From the NCBI GenBank assembly GCA_900756875.1, contig CAAELW010000084.1:1-17639 (forward strand): a DNA stretch of 17,639 nucleotides, in the 5' to 3' direction. Both the position numbers and the translations under genes were made by a program. This document shows, piece by piece, positions 7,901 through 15,154 of the stretch. This DNA comes from Pasteurellaceae bacterium. Its GTDB lineage: Bacteria > Pseudomonadota > Gammaproteobacteria > Enterobacterales > Pasteurellaceae. The notes beneath the pieces are model-generated. The model did no database searches and had not been told where the DNA came from. It worked only from the letters and a program-made list of their open reading frames with translations. Each line of letters starts with the position of its first letter. Position 1 is the first letter of the stretch.

Positions 7901-8695
7901 ATGAATGCAATTCAGCCCGAAGATCAGGGATATTGGCTGCTCACCAAAGGATCGACACTTTATTGGCAGGAAAATGATCTGCCTTTCGGAACAGCAAAGG
8001 AACTCGGCCTCACAACGCAAAAAGCAATGTTGCTCGGGAAATGGAAATCACAACCTTTATGGCTTGTGGCAGAAAATGATCAAGATGAACGAGAATACCT
8101 TTCCTTACGGAGTTTGTTGTCATTACCGACTGAAGATTTTCATTTATTAAGCCGAGGCGTGGAAATCAATCATTTTTTGAAAACCCACCAATTCTGCGGA
8201 AAGTGCGGTCAAAAAGCGAAACAAACTCACGATGAGCTTGCGGTTCAATGCATAAGTTGTGGCTATCGTACTTACCCAGTTATTTGCCCTTCGATTATTG
8301 TCGCCGTTCGCCGTGGCACAGAGATTTTATTAGCCAACCATAAACGCCATTACACGCCTGGCAAAGCGGGGATGTACACCACGCTAGCCGGTTTTGTGGA
8401 AGTGGGCGAAACCTTTGAAGATGCGGTTCGCCGCGAAGTGTTTGAAGAAACCGGTATTCGCATTAAAAATATTCGCTATTTCGGTAGCCAACCTTGGGCA
8501 TTCCCTAATTCACAAATGGTGGGCTTTTTAGCTGATTACGACAGCGGAGAAATTCAACTGCAAGAAACAGAACTGCATGATGCACAATGGTTTTCTAGCG
8601 CTGCCCCCTTGCCAGAATTACCGCCAACAGGTACTATCGCACTCAAATTAATTAATGCTACGCTTGAGCTTTGCAAAGCGGAACAAAATAAATAA
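7901..8695 (+). CDS. nudC: NAD(H) pyrophosphatase / RNA deNADding Nudix hydrolase
   Basis: NudC hydrolyses NADH to NMNH and AMP and, in E. coli, removes NAD caps from RNA 5' ends. From the ATG at 7901 the protein has 264 residues, as I recall for H. influenzae NudC. A zinc site is formed by Cys99, Cys102, Cys117 and Cys120. The Nudix box fits GX5EX7REUXEEXGU at residues 164-186, with Glu179, Glu182 and Glu183 as metal ligands. The NADH-specific motif SQPWAFPNS follows at 196-204, where the usual Pro is Ala. An in-frame ATG at 7868 would add 11 residues, but it lies in a USS and overlaps the -10 element. The USS at 8201-8209 encodes Lys-Cys-Gly of the zinc site. hemE starts 10 bases after the stop. 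Confidence 0.96.
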   Translation: MNAIQPEDQGYWLLTKGSTLYWQENDLPFGTAKELGLTTQKAMLLGKWKSQPLWLVAENDQDEREYLSLRSLLSLPTEDFHLLSRGVEINHFLKTHQFCGKCGQKAKQTHDELAVQCISCGYRTYPVICPSIIVAVRRGTEILLANHKRHYTPGKAGMYTTLAGFVEVGETFEDAVRREVFEETGIRIKNIRYFGSQPWAFPNSQMVGFLADYDSGEIQLQETELHDAQWFSSAAPLPELPPTGTIALKLINATLELCKAEQNK

Positions 8696-8705
8696 AGGAA
8701 AGCCC

Positions 8706-9770
8706 ATGTCTGAATTAAAAAATGATCGTTATTTAAAAGCCTTATTACGTGAACCAGTGGATATGACACCCGTATGGATGATGCGCCAAGCGGGACGCTA
8801 TTTGCCAGAATATAAAGCAACACGTGCAGAAGCGGGCGATTTTATGTCTCTTTGCCGCAATGCGGATTTAGCTTGTGAAGTTACTTTACAGCCACTTCGT
8901 CGCTATGCTTTAGATGCGGCTATTTTATTTTCAGATATTCTGACTATTCCTGATGCGATGGGCTTAGGATTAAGTTTTGGTGCAGGTGAAGGCCCAAAAT
9001 TTGCCCATCCAATTGAAAACAAAAGTGCGGTCGAAAATTTACCCATTCCTGACCCTGAAGGCGAACTTCAATATGTAATGAACGCTGTGCGCACAATTCG
9101 TCGTGAACTAAAAGGCGAAGTCCCACTGATTGGTTTCTCTGGTAGCCCATGGACTCTGGCGACTTATATGGTTGAAGGTGGAAGCAGCAAAACCTTTAAC
9201 AAAATCAAAAAAATGATGTATACCGAACCGCAAACTTTGCATCTTTTATTAGATAAAGTGGCGGATTCCGTGATTTTATACTTAAACGCGCAAATCAAAG
9301 CAGGTGCACAAGCCGTCATGGTATTTGATACTTGGGGCGGCGTATTAGGTCATCGTGAATATTTAGACTTCTCTTTGCAATATATGCACAAAATCGTCGA
9401 TGGTTTAATCCGTGAACATGATGGTCGTAAAGTGCCGGTGACTTTATTTACCAAAGGCGGCGGTTTATGGTTAGAAGCCATGGCAAATACAGGCTGTGAT
9501 GCACTCGGATTAGACTGGACAGTTAATTTGGCTGATGCAAAAGCACGCGTAGGCCATAAAGTGGCACTACAAGGCAATATGGATCCAAGCGTGTTATATG
9601 CACCGGCAGAACGTATTGAGCAAGAAGTGCGGTCAATTTTAGCTGATTTTGGTCAAGGCGGCGGACATGTATTTAACTTAGGCCATGGAATCCACCAAGA
9701 TGTGCCGGAAAGCGCACCAAAAATCTTCGTGGATGCAATTCATGAGTTCTCTAAAGCCTATCATAAATAA
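8706..9770 (+). CDS. hemE: uroporphyrinogen decarboxylase
   Basis: HemE removes four acetate carboxyls from uroporphyrinogen III to give coproporphyrinogen III in cytoplasmic haem synthesis. The 354 residues match E. coli HemE in length. The substrate-binding MRQAGRY is at residues 26-32, the catalytic Asp77 sits in LFSDILT, and [13 protein letters not shown] is followed by the glycine-rich C-terminal [11 protein letters not shown]. The ATG at 8706 is preceded by AAAGGAAAGCCC. An upstream in-frame ATG at 8655 lies inside nudC and would add an unconserved extension. It is the second gene of the nudC-hemE-yjaG run. H. influenzae is known as a haem auxotroph that lacks the early pathway steps. 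Whether the earlier genes exist in this organism cannot be seen here. Two uptake signals lie inside (9023, 9625). Confidence 0.97.
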   Translation: MSELKNDRYLKALLREPVDMTPVWMMRQAGRYLPEYKATRAEAGDFMSLCRNADLACEVTLQPLRRYALDAAILFSDILTIPDAMGLGLSFGAGEGPKFAHPIENKSAVENLPIPDPEGELQYVMNAVRTIRRELKGEVPLIGFSGSPWTLATYMVEGGSSKTFNKIKKMMYTEPQTLHLLLDKVADSVILYLNAQIKAGAQAVMVFDTWGGVLGHREYLDFSLQYMHKIVDGLIREHDGRKVPVTLFTKGGGLWLEAMANTGCDALGLDWTVNLADAKARVGHKVALQGNMDPSVLYAPAERIEQEVRSILADFGQGGGHVFNLGHGIHQDVPESAPKIFVDAIHEFSKAYHK

Positions 9771-9781
9771 GCGAGAAGAAA

Positions 9782-10372
9782 ATGCGGAATCCGATTCACA
9801 AGCGACTCGAGAATCTCGAAAGCTGGCAACATCTAACTTTTATGGCTTGTTTATGCGAGCGTATGGCACCGAACTTTTCATTGTTTTTCCAAATGACGGA
9901 CCAAAAGCCTGCAGACAAAACCTATCACAACATTTTAAACTTAGTGTGGGAGTTTCTAACGGTTAAAGAGGCAAAGATTAATTTCGAGAACCAATTAGAG
10001 AAACTTGAAGAAATTATTCCTGATGTGAATGATTATGACTTCTTTGGTGTGGTACCCGCTCTCGATGCTTGTGAAGCGTTAGGTGAATTATTGCACGCGA
10101 TTATCGCGGGCGAGACACTTGAAAAAGCAATTCAAATCAGCCAAATTTCATTAGGCACGGTTTGTTCTTTGTTAGAAACACAAGAAGATCGTGATCTTTC
10201 TGAAACTGAACTGAAAGGCCGTGAAGAAATTGAAGAAGAATTAGACCTTCAATGGCAAATCTATCGCTTACTCAAAAACTGTGAAAAACGCGATGTAGAC
10301 TTGATTTTATCCCTCCGAAACGAGATAAAGCAGGAGGGAATCTCCAATATTGGTATAAAAATTGAGCAATAA
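9782..10372 (+). CDS. yjaG: YjaG family protein (DUF416)
   Basis: This is a 196-residue protein closely similar to E. coli YjaG, which has the same length. Shared features are NPIHKRLENLESWQH at the start, TFMACLCERM, the acidic helical middle, and the end SNIGI. It is predicted to be soluble, largely helical and cytoplasmic, with no known activity. The ATG begins 11 bases after the hemE stop, with GAGAAGAA as the ribosome site, so it is the third gene of the nudC operon. In E. coli the order is nudC-hemE-nfi-yjaG-hupA; nfi is absent here and there is no room for a remnant. Confidence 0.92.
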   Translation: MRNPIHKRLENLESWQHLTFMACLCERMAPNFSLFFQMTDQKPADKTYHNILNLVWEFLTVKEAKINFENQLEKLEEIIPDVNDYDFFGVVPALDACEALGELLHAIIAGETLEKAIQISQISLGTVCSLLETQEDRDLSETELKGREEIEEELDLQWQIYRLLKNCEKRDVDLILSLRNEIKQEGISNIGIKIEQ

Positions 10373-10388
10373 CGTGAGATTTGTCACA
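10373..10388. promoter_or_regulatory. candidate CRP (cAMP receptor protein) site upstream of hupA
   Basis: The sequence is CGTGA-N6-TCACA, which matches 9 of 10 core positions of the CRP consensus TGTGA-N6-TCACA. It starts directly after the yjaG stop codon. Its centre at 10380.5 is about 61 bases before the transcript start predicted from the -10 at 10429, a class I spacing. E. coli hupA is known to be stimulated by CRP. Confidence 0.5.
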
Positions 10389-10405
10389 ATTTTTGCAAAT
10401 CGTGC

Positions 10406-10434
10406 TTTTATTTCCCCCCAAGTTCGATTAGACT
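10406..10434 (+). promoter_or_regulatory. weak candidate hupA promoter
   Basis: A -10-like TAGACT (10429-10434, 4 of 6) lies 17 bases after a poor -35, TTTTAT. Weak hexamers would fit an activator-dependent promoter with the CRP-like site upstream, but other starts in this leader are possible. Confidence 0.3.
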
Positions 10435-10439
10435 TGCCC

Positions 10440-10466
10440 AAGCCGTAGCAGTTAAAAGCTACGCTT
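10440..10466 (+). other. stem-loop in the hupA 5' leader
   Basis: AAGCCGTAGC and GCTACGCTT pair around an 8-base loop: a 6-bp perfect core stem, then three more pairs beyond a single bulged C. There is no T-run, so it is not a typical terminator. If transcription starts near 10441, the hupA message begins with this hairpin. Confidence 0.5.
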
Positions 10467-10509
10467 ATTTGAATAGAGTCAATTTTAATTTAACAGAAGG
10501 TACAAATTT

Positions 10510-10782
10510 ATGAACAAAACAGATTTAATCGATGCAATTGCAAGTGCAGCTGAATTAAACAAAAAACAAGCTAAAGCTGCATTAGAAGCTACTTTAGCCG
10601 CTATCACTGGTAGCCTTAAAAAAGGTGAACCTGTTCAATTAATCGGTTTCGGTACATTCAAAGTAAACAAACGTGCAGCACGTACTGGCCGTAACCCACA
10701 AACTGGTGCAGAAATCAAAATCGCAGCATCTAAAGTTCCAGCATTCGTATCTGGTAAAGCATTAAAAGACGCAATCAAATAA
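10510..10782 (+). CDS. hupA: DNA-binding protein HU, alpha type
   Basis: HU is a small nucleoid protein that bends and compacts DNA and acts as a dimer. The 90 residues are the standard length. The helical N-terminus [11 protein letters not shown] leads into the signature [21 protein letters not shown] at about residues 46-66, the beta-arm that grips the minor groove with its tip at RNPQTG. The ATG follows AGAAGGTACAAATTT. It is called the alpha type from its position next to yjaG, as in E. coli; Pasteurellaceae may have only one HU. The leader is 137 bases and holds a CRP-like site and a hairpin, and the gene ends in its own terminator. The codons are strongly biased to a few A/T-ending forms, as in a highly expressed gene. 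Confidence 0.96.
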   Translation: MNKTDLIDAIASAAELNKKQAKAALEATLAAITGSLKKGEPVQLIGFGTFKVNKRAARTGRNPQTGAEIKIAASKVPAFVSGKALKDAIK

Positions 10783-10807
10783 TTTGTCTTAAAACGAATT
10801 TTAATTG

Positions 10808-10831
10808 AACCCTGCTTTGTCAGGGTTTTTT
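10808..10831 (+). terminator. rho-independent terminator of hupA
   Basis: AACCCTG and CAGGGTT pair around CTTTGT and are followed by a run of T. The hairpin starts 25 bases past the hupA stop. Confidence 0.88.
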
Positions 10832-10848
10832 GTTGTCTAAATTTTAGC

Positions 10849-10876
10849 TTTACAATCATCATTTTGCCGATATAAT
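10849..10876 (+). promoter_or_regulatory. sigma-70 promoter of the DeoR-family gene
   Basis: A -35 TTTACA (10849-10854), a 16-base spacer and a perfect -10 TATAAT (10871-10876) predict a start near 10883, about 26 bases before the ATG. Just past the -10 are CCGAACCGAAAC (10878-10889) and, across the start codon, GAAACGAAAC (10911-10920). These short repeats could be a self-regulation site, but that is weak. Confidence 0.7.
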
Positions 10877-10908
10877 TCCGAACCGAAACTTATTACGGGA
10901 TATAAATA

Positions 10909-11691
10909 ATGAAACGAAACATTCAACACCGAAATACCCAACAACGCAGACATGCCATCATGCAACTTCTGCAAGAACAAGGTGAAGTCAGTGTAGAGCA
11001 ACTCGTACAGTTATTTGACACCTCTGAAGTGACGATTCGAAAAGATCTCACTGCATTGGAAAGTAATGGTTTCCTTCTTCGTAAATACGGTGGTGCCATT
11101 TTAATGCCACAAGAAATCATCGAAGAAGAACAAGATGATGAACTTTCGCAACGAAAGTTAGTCTTAGCAAAGGCAGCTGCAGAACGTATTCGTGATCACA
11201 ATCGAATTATTGTGGATAGTGGCAGCACAACCGCCGCCTTGATTAAACAGCTTAATCGTAAACAAGGCTTGGTTGTGATGACGAATTCGCTTTCGGTGGC
11301 CACCGCATTACGTTCACTCGAAAATGAACCGACGCTCTTAATGACGGGAGGCACTTGGGACACGCGTTCCGAATCCTTCCAAGGCAATATTGCCGAGCAA
11401 GTGCTACGTTCTTATGATTTTGACCAATTATTTATTGGTGCCGATGGTATTGATTTAGAACGTGGTACAACAACATTTAATGAGTTGGTTCGCTTAAGCC
11501 AAGTGATGGCTGAAGTATCTCGTGAAGTGATTGTAATGGTGGAGTCACAAAAAATTGGCAGAAAAATGCCAAATGTGGAATTAACCTGGCAGCAAATTGA
11601 TGTGCTGATTACCGATAACAAATTATCTCAGGCCGACAAAGACGCCATAATGGCGCAAGGCGTAGAAGTAATTTGTGTAGATGTGGCATAA
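10909..11691 (+). CDS. DeoR/GlpR-family transcriptional regulator next to glmS
   Basis: This is a 260-residue DeoR-family regulator. The N-terminal winged helix-turn-helix occupies about residues 13-65 (RRHAIMQLLQEQGEVSV through VTIRKDL to LLRKYGGA). The C-terminal DeoRC sensor domain shows DSGSTTA near residues 101-107 and IGADGID, the usual sugar-phosphate-binding regions. Family members are mostly repressors released by a phosphorylated sugar. It lies 50 bases upstream of glmS on the same strand without a terminator between, so the two may share a transcript. In Pseudomonas a DeoR-type regulator called GlmR lies beside glmS, which suggests a role in amino-sugar control here; that is inference. 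An ATGAAACG start with TACGGGAT upstream gives only a weak ribosome site. Confidence 0.88.
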   Translation: MKRNIQHRNTQQRRHAIMQLLQEQGEVSVEQLVQLFDTSEVTIRKDLTALESNGFLLRKYGGAILMPQEIIEEEQDDELSQRKLVLAKAAAERIRDHNRIIVDSGSTTAALIKQLNRKQGLVVMTNSLSVATALRSLENEPTLLMTGGTWDTRSESFQGNIAEQVLRSYDFDQLFIGADGIDLERGTTTFNELVRLSQVMAEVSREVIVMVESQKIGRKMPNVELTWQQIDVLITDNKLSQADKDAIMAQGVEVICVDVA

Positions 11692-11699
11692 AGTGCGGT
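11691..11699 (+). repeat. uptake signal sequence core overlapping the DeoR-gene stop codon
   Basis: An exact AAGTGCGGT whose first A is the last base of the TAA stop codon. The same arrangement occurs at the end of glmS (13574-13582). Confidence 0.9.
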
Positions 11700-11741
11700 C
11701 AGAAAAATAAGACTTTTAATTTTATTAAATAAGGAAAAACT

Positions 11742-13574
11742 ATGTGTGGTATTGTTGGTGCGGTAGCGCAACGTGATGTAGCAGAAATTTTAATTAATGG
11801 TTTACACCGCTTAGAGTATCGTGGTTATGACTCTGCGGGTGTTGCTGTCGTGGATCCAAACCATGAATTACACCGCGTGCGTTGTTTGGGTAAAGTAAAA
11901 GCCCTTGATGAAGCCGTTGCGGTAAAACCATTAATCGGTGGTACAGGGATCGCTCACACACGTTGGGCAACTCATGGTGAACCATCTGAAGCCAATGCTC
12001 ACCCGCATACTTCAGGTAACTTCGCTGTCGTCCATAACGGTATTATCGAAAATCACGAAGAATTACGTGAATTACTGAAATCTCGTGGTTATGTGTTCAA
12101 TTCTCAAACTGATACCGAAGTAATTGCTCACCTTGTTGAATGGGAAATGCGTACAGCCTCTACTCTGCTTGAAGCGGTACAAAAAACCGTAAAACAACTT
12201 ACCGGTGCATACGGTATGGTGGTATTAGATCGCGAACATCCAGAACATTTAGTTGCAGCGCGTTCAGGCAGCCCATTAGTCATTGGTTTAGGGATTGGTG
12301 AAAACTTCCTGGCATCTGATCAACTCGCGTTATTAAGCGTGACTCGTCGTTTCATTTATTTAGAAGAAGGCGACATTGCCGAAATTACACGTCGCACTGT
12401 AGATATTTACGATGCGAATGGTCAAAAAGTAGAACGTGAAGTACACGAATCTAACCTTGAAAATGATGCAGCAGAAAAAGGCAAATTCCGCCATTTCATG
12501 CAAAAAGAAATCTATGAGCAACCAAATGCATTAATCAACACAATGGAAGGTCGTATTCTTCATAACAATGTAATTGTGGATGCTATTGGTAATGGCGCAG
12601 CAGAAATCTTAGAAAAAGTTGAACACATTCAAATTGTCGCTTGTGGTACCTCTTATAATGCAGGGATGACCGCTCGTTACTGGTTTGAAGCACTAGCGGG
12701 TGTGAGCTGTGATGTTGAAATTGCGTCTGAATTCCGTTACCGCAAATTTGTGACTCGCCCAAATAGCTTGTTAGTGACGATTTCTCAATCCGGTGAAACG
12801 GCGGACACCCTTGCAGCACTTCGTTTAGCAAAAGAAAAAGGTTACATGGCTGCCTTAACAATCTGTAACGTATCAAGTTCATCTTTAGTACGTGAATCGG
12901 ATCTCGCATTCATGACTCGTGCAGGCGTAGAAGTCGGTGTGGCATCAACCAAAGCATTTACCACTCAGTTGGCTGCATTGTTAATGTTAGTCACAGCAAT
13001 TGGCAAAGTAAAAGGCAATATCTCAAACGAACAAGAAGTGGAAATTGTAAAAGCGTTACAATCACTTCCTGCTGAAGTTGAAAAAGCCCTTGCATTTGAT
13101 AAAGACATCGAAGCGTTAGCAGAAGACTTCGCAGAGAAAAACCATGCACTTTTCTTAGGTCGTGGTGAGTTCTACCCTATCGCAATGGAAGCTTCATTGA
13201 AATTAAAAGAAATTTCTTATATCCACGCTGAAGCTTATGCAGCAGGTGAATTAAAACACGGTCCATTAGCGTTAATCGATGCGGATATGCCGGTTATCGT
13301 GGTTGCACCAAACAATGAATTACTTGAAAAAGTAAAATCAAACATTGAAGAAGTGCGTGCGCGTGGCGGTCAGCTTTATGTTTTCGCAGATAAAGAAGCG
13401 GGTTTCACACCAAGTGAAGGCATGAAAATTATCACTATGCCAAAAGTGAATGAAATTATTGCGCCAATTTTCTACACCGTTCCAATGCAATTATTGTCAT
13501 ACCATGTGGCATTAATTAAAGGAACTGATGTAGACCAACCTCGTAACTTAGCGAAATCGGTAACCGTAGAATAA
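11742..13574 (+). CDS. glmS: glutamine--fructose-6-phosphate aminotransferase (isomerizing)
   Basis: GlmS makes glucosamine-6-phosphate from fructose-6-phosphate and glutamine. It is the entry step to UDP-GlcNAc, peptidoglycan and lipid A. The 610 residues match E. coli GlmS (609). The N-terminal glutaminase domain (about residues 1-240) begins MCGIVGA, where Cys2 becomes the catalytic N-terminal Cys after Met removal, and has YRGYDSAGV and HTRWATHG. Two SIS sugar-isomerase domains follow, with ACGTSYNAG near residue 304, [10 protein letters not shown], and the C-terminal [13 protein letters not shown] that closes the active site. The ATG follows AAGGAAAA. The 50-base leader has no room for a glmS ribozyme, a Gram-positive device. 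It ends with a terminator shared with lpxH. Confidence 0.98.
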   Translation: MCGIVGAVAQRDVAEILINGLHRLEYRGYDSAGVAVVDPNHELHRVRCLGKVKALDEAVAVKPLIGGTGIAHTRWATHGEPSEANAHPHTSGNFAVVHNGIIENHEELRELLKSRGYVFNSQTDTEVIAHLVEWEMRTASTLLEAVQKTVKQLTGAYGMVVLDREHPEHLVAARSGSPLVIGLGIGENFLASDQLALLSVTRRFIYLEEGDIAEITRRTVDIYDANGQKVEREVHESNLENDAAEKGKFRHFMQKEIYEQPNALINTMEGRILHNNVIVDAIGNGAAEILEKVEHIQIVACGTSYNAGMTARYWFEALAGVSCDVEIASEFRYRKFVTRPNSLLVTISQSGETADTLAALRLAKEKGYMAALTICNVSSSSLVRESDLAFMTRAGVEVGVASTKAFTTQLAALLMLVTAIGKVKGNISNEQEVEIVKALQSLPAEVEKALAFDKDIEALAEDFAEKNHALFLGRGEFYPIAMEASLKLKEISYIHAEAYAAGELKHGPLALIDADMPVIVVAPNNELLEKVKSNIEEVRARGGQLYVFADKEAGFTPSEGMKIITMPKVNEIIAPIFYTVPMQLLSYHVALIKGTDVDQPRNLAKSVTVE

Positions 13575-13582
13575 AGTGCGGT
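13574..13582 (+). repeat. uptake signal sequence core overlapping the glmS stop codon
   Basis: An exact AAGTGCGGT that starts on the last A of the glmS TAA stop, 24 bases before the terminator stem. Confidence 0.9.
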
Positions 13583-13606
13583 TGAAAATCAGCACGTTTT
13601 AATACA

Positions 13607-13636
13607 AAAAAGCACAGGTTTAATCCTGTGCTTTTT
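13607..13636. terminator. bidirectional rho-independent terminator between glmS and lpxH
   Basis: A 12-bp perfect stem (AAAAAGCACAGG with CCTGTGCTTTTT) and a 6-base loop carry their own A and T runs, so it works on both strands. Its right edge is 2 bases from the lpxH stop codon. Confidence 0.92.
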
Positions 13637-13638
13637 GT

Positions 13639-14343
13639 TTAAATAAACCGATAACCGTTTTCTGTCACTTCCAAAATGGAGGCATAATCCTTCCGCCAAT
13701 CGCCTAACACAATTCGCGTGTATGCTTCTTCCTGATGAATGGCTTCTCGATGTGTATGACCGTGAATTAACCATTCCACACCAAATGCTTTCACCGTTTG
13801 TGCCGTAAACGCTAAATTCACATCCATGATATCCAGTGACTTATATTGCTTATCTTGTTTACTCTTCGCGCGAATTTTCTCTGCAATTTTTAACCGCACT
13901 TTTAATGGCAAGCATAAAAACAATCTTTGTCGCCATTTTTGATGCACCTTTCGGCGAAATTGTTGATATTTCACATCATCAACACATAAGGTATCACCAT
14001 GGCAAATTAAGGTTTTCACACCATAAAGATCAACACAATGATAGTCAGGCAATAACGTTAAACCACAATCTTGTGCAAATTTTTTCCCGACGAGAAAGTC
14101 TCGATTGCCATGAATGAAATAACAAGCAATGCCCTTTTCTGTCAGGTTTTTAATCAGCTGTTTGACTTGTGAGATCAAAGGTGAGGTCTCATCATCACCA
14201 ATCCAAAAATCAAAAAGATCCCCCAAAATATAAACCGCTTGGGCTTCTTGTGCTTTGTTTTGCATAAAATCGTTAAAAAGTGCGGTTAATTCCGGATGCG
14301 TTTCGCTCAAATGAAGATCTGCAATAAAATAAATGGGTTTCAT
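13639..14343 (-). CDS. lpxH: UDP-2,3-diacylglucosamine pyrophosphatase
   Basis: LpxH cleaves UDP-2,3-diacylglucosamine to lipid X and UMP at the cytoplasmic face of the inner membrane, the fourth step of lipid A synthesis. The 234 residues (E. coli about 240) carry the calcineurin-like metallophosphoesterase set: DLH at 9-11, GDLFD at 41-45, GNRD at 79-82, His115 in CHGD, and GHTH at 195-198 with a further His at 194. These residues bind the two Mn ions. The ATG at 14343 follows GGAATAGTT. Uptake signals lie inside at 13893 and 14278. The gene is divergent from plsC, so lipid A and phospholipid genes share an 87-base control region. Confidence 0.96.
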   Translation of the reverse strand: MKPIYFIADLHLSETHPELTALFNDFMQNKAQEAQAVYILGDLFDFWIGDDETSPLISQVKQLIKNLTEKGIACYFIHGNRDFLVGKKFAQDCGLTLLPDYHCVDLYGVKTLICHGDTLCVDDVKYQQFRRKVHQKWRQRLFLCLPLKVRLKIAEKIRAKSKQDKQYKSLDIMDVNLAFTAQTVKAFGVEWLIHGHTHREAIHQEEAYTRIVLGDWRKDYASILEVTENGYRFI

Positions 14344-14375
14344 AACTATTCCGTCATTTTTTTCATTAGATTAGC

Positions 14376-14389
14376 ACACATTTTTGTGT
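14376..14389. promoter_or_regulatory. inverted repeat between lpxH and plsC
   Basis: ACACA and TGTGT flank TTTT, and flanking TTA and AA extend the symmetry in part (ATTAGC-ACACA to TGTGT-AAT). It lies between the weak lpxH start signals and the plsC -10, where a bound protein could affect both genes. No known regulator's consensus is recognised. Confidence 0.3.
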
Positions 14390-14393
14390 AATT

Positions 14394-14402
14394 TGCTATA
14401 CT
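14394..14402 (+). promoter_or_regulatory. extended -10 promoter element of plsC
   Basis: TGCTATACT is an extended -10 (TG-N-TATACT, 5 of 6 in the hexamer), 28 bases before the plsC ATG. There is no good -35, which is usual for extended -10 promoters. Confidence 0.55.
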
Positions 14403-14430
14403 TTCCAAAAATTTTAATTAGGTATTTTCT

Positions 14431-15153
14431 ATGTTAAAAATCGCCAGAATTCTCATCGTTGCACTTTGTTGTATTTTAATTTGTGTGCTCGGTACGATCT
14501 ATTCCTTTATTCGTTTCAAAAACCCAAGCAATGTAGGCGTTATGGCTCGTTGGTTTGGTCGCTTATACCCTTTATTTGGCTTAGAAGTAGAACACCGTTT
14601 TCCACAAAATAAAGAGAATATGCCGCGTTGTATTTATATCGGTAACCACCAAAATAATTTCGATATGGTGACCATCTCTTACATGGTACTCCCTCGCACG
14701 GTGAGTGTAGGTAAAAAAAGCCTGATTTGGATTCCTTTCTTCGGCATTTTATATTGGGTAACCGGCAATATTTTCTTAGATCGTGAAAATCGCTCTAAAG
14801 CACACAGCACTATGACGGAACTTGCTCGTCGTATCAATAAAGACAACCTGTCAATTTGGATGTTCCCTGAAGGCACACGTAGTCGTGGTCGCGGTTTATT
14901 GCCATTCAAAACCGGGGCATTTCATGCAGCGATTGCGGCAGGTGTCCCAATCGTGCCCGTGGTGTGTTCAACGACCCATAACAAAATTGATTTAAATCGT
15001 TGGGATAATGGTAAAGTGATTTGTGAAATGATGGACCCGATTGATGTGTCATCCTACACAAAAGACAATGTTCGCGAACTTGCTACTTACTGCCACGATT
15101 TGATGGAAAAACGCATCGCTGAACTCGATGCTGAAATTGCACAAGGAAAATAA
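14431..15153 (+). CDS. plsC: 1-acyl-sn-glycerol-3-phosphate acyltransferase
   Basis: PlsC adds the second acyl chain to lysophosphatidic acid, forming phosphatidic acid, the precursor of all membrane phospholipids. The 240 residues begin with a membrane anchor (about residues 5-27). They carry the acyltransferase motifs NHQNNFD (catalytic His73 and Asp78), the basic [21 protein letters not shown] at 146-154 that binds the glycerol phosphate, and VPIVPVV. It resembles E. coli PlsC throughout. The ATG follows an AATTAGGTATTTTCT leader with a modest AGG ribosome site. ftsP starts one base after its stop, so the two are co-transcribed, the same neighbourhood as plsC-sufI in E. coli. Confidence 0.96.
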   Translation: MLKIARILIVALCCILICVLGTIYSFIRFKNPSNVGVMARWFGRLYPLFGLEVEHRFPQNKENMPRCIYIGNHQNNFDMVTISYMVLPRTVSVGKKSLIWIPFFGILYWVTGNIFLDRENRSKAHSTMTELARRINKDNLSIWMFPEGTRSRGRGLLPFKTGAFHAAIAAGVPIVPVVCSTTHNKIDLNRWDNGKVICEMMDPIDVSSYTKDNVRELATYCHDLMEKRIAELDAEIAQGK

Positions 15154-15154
15154 T

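Noticed and set aside
8655..8705. Upstream start adding 17 residues to HemE
   Set aside because: The extension lies inside nudC in another frame. [10 protein letters not shown] at 8706 matches the E. coli start and has a good ribosome site.
10310..10339. CCCTCC ... GGAGGG inverted repeat at the end of yjaG
   Set aside because: It is a 6-bp stem with a long loop inside the coding region and no T-run, so it is not a convincing terminator.
11692..11741. Possible glmS ribozyme or riboswitch ahead of glmS
   Set aside because: The gap is only 50 bases, too short for the ribozyme, and shows no paired structure beyond the uptake signal.
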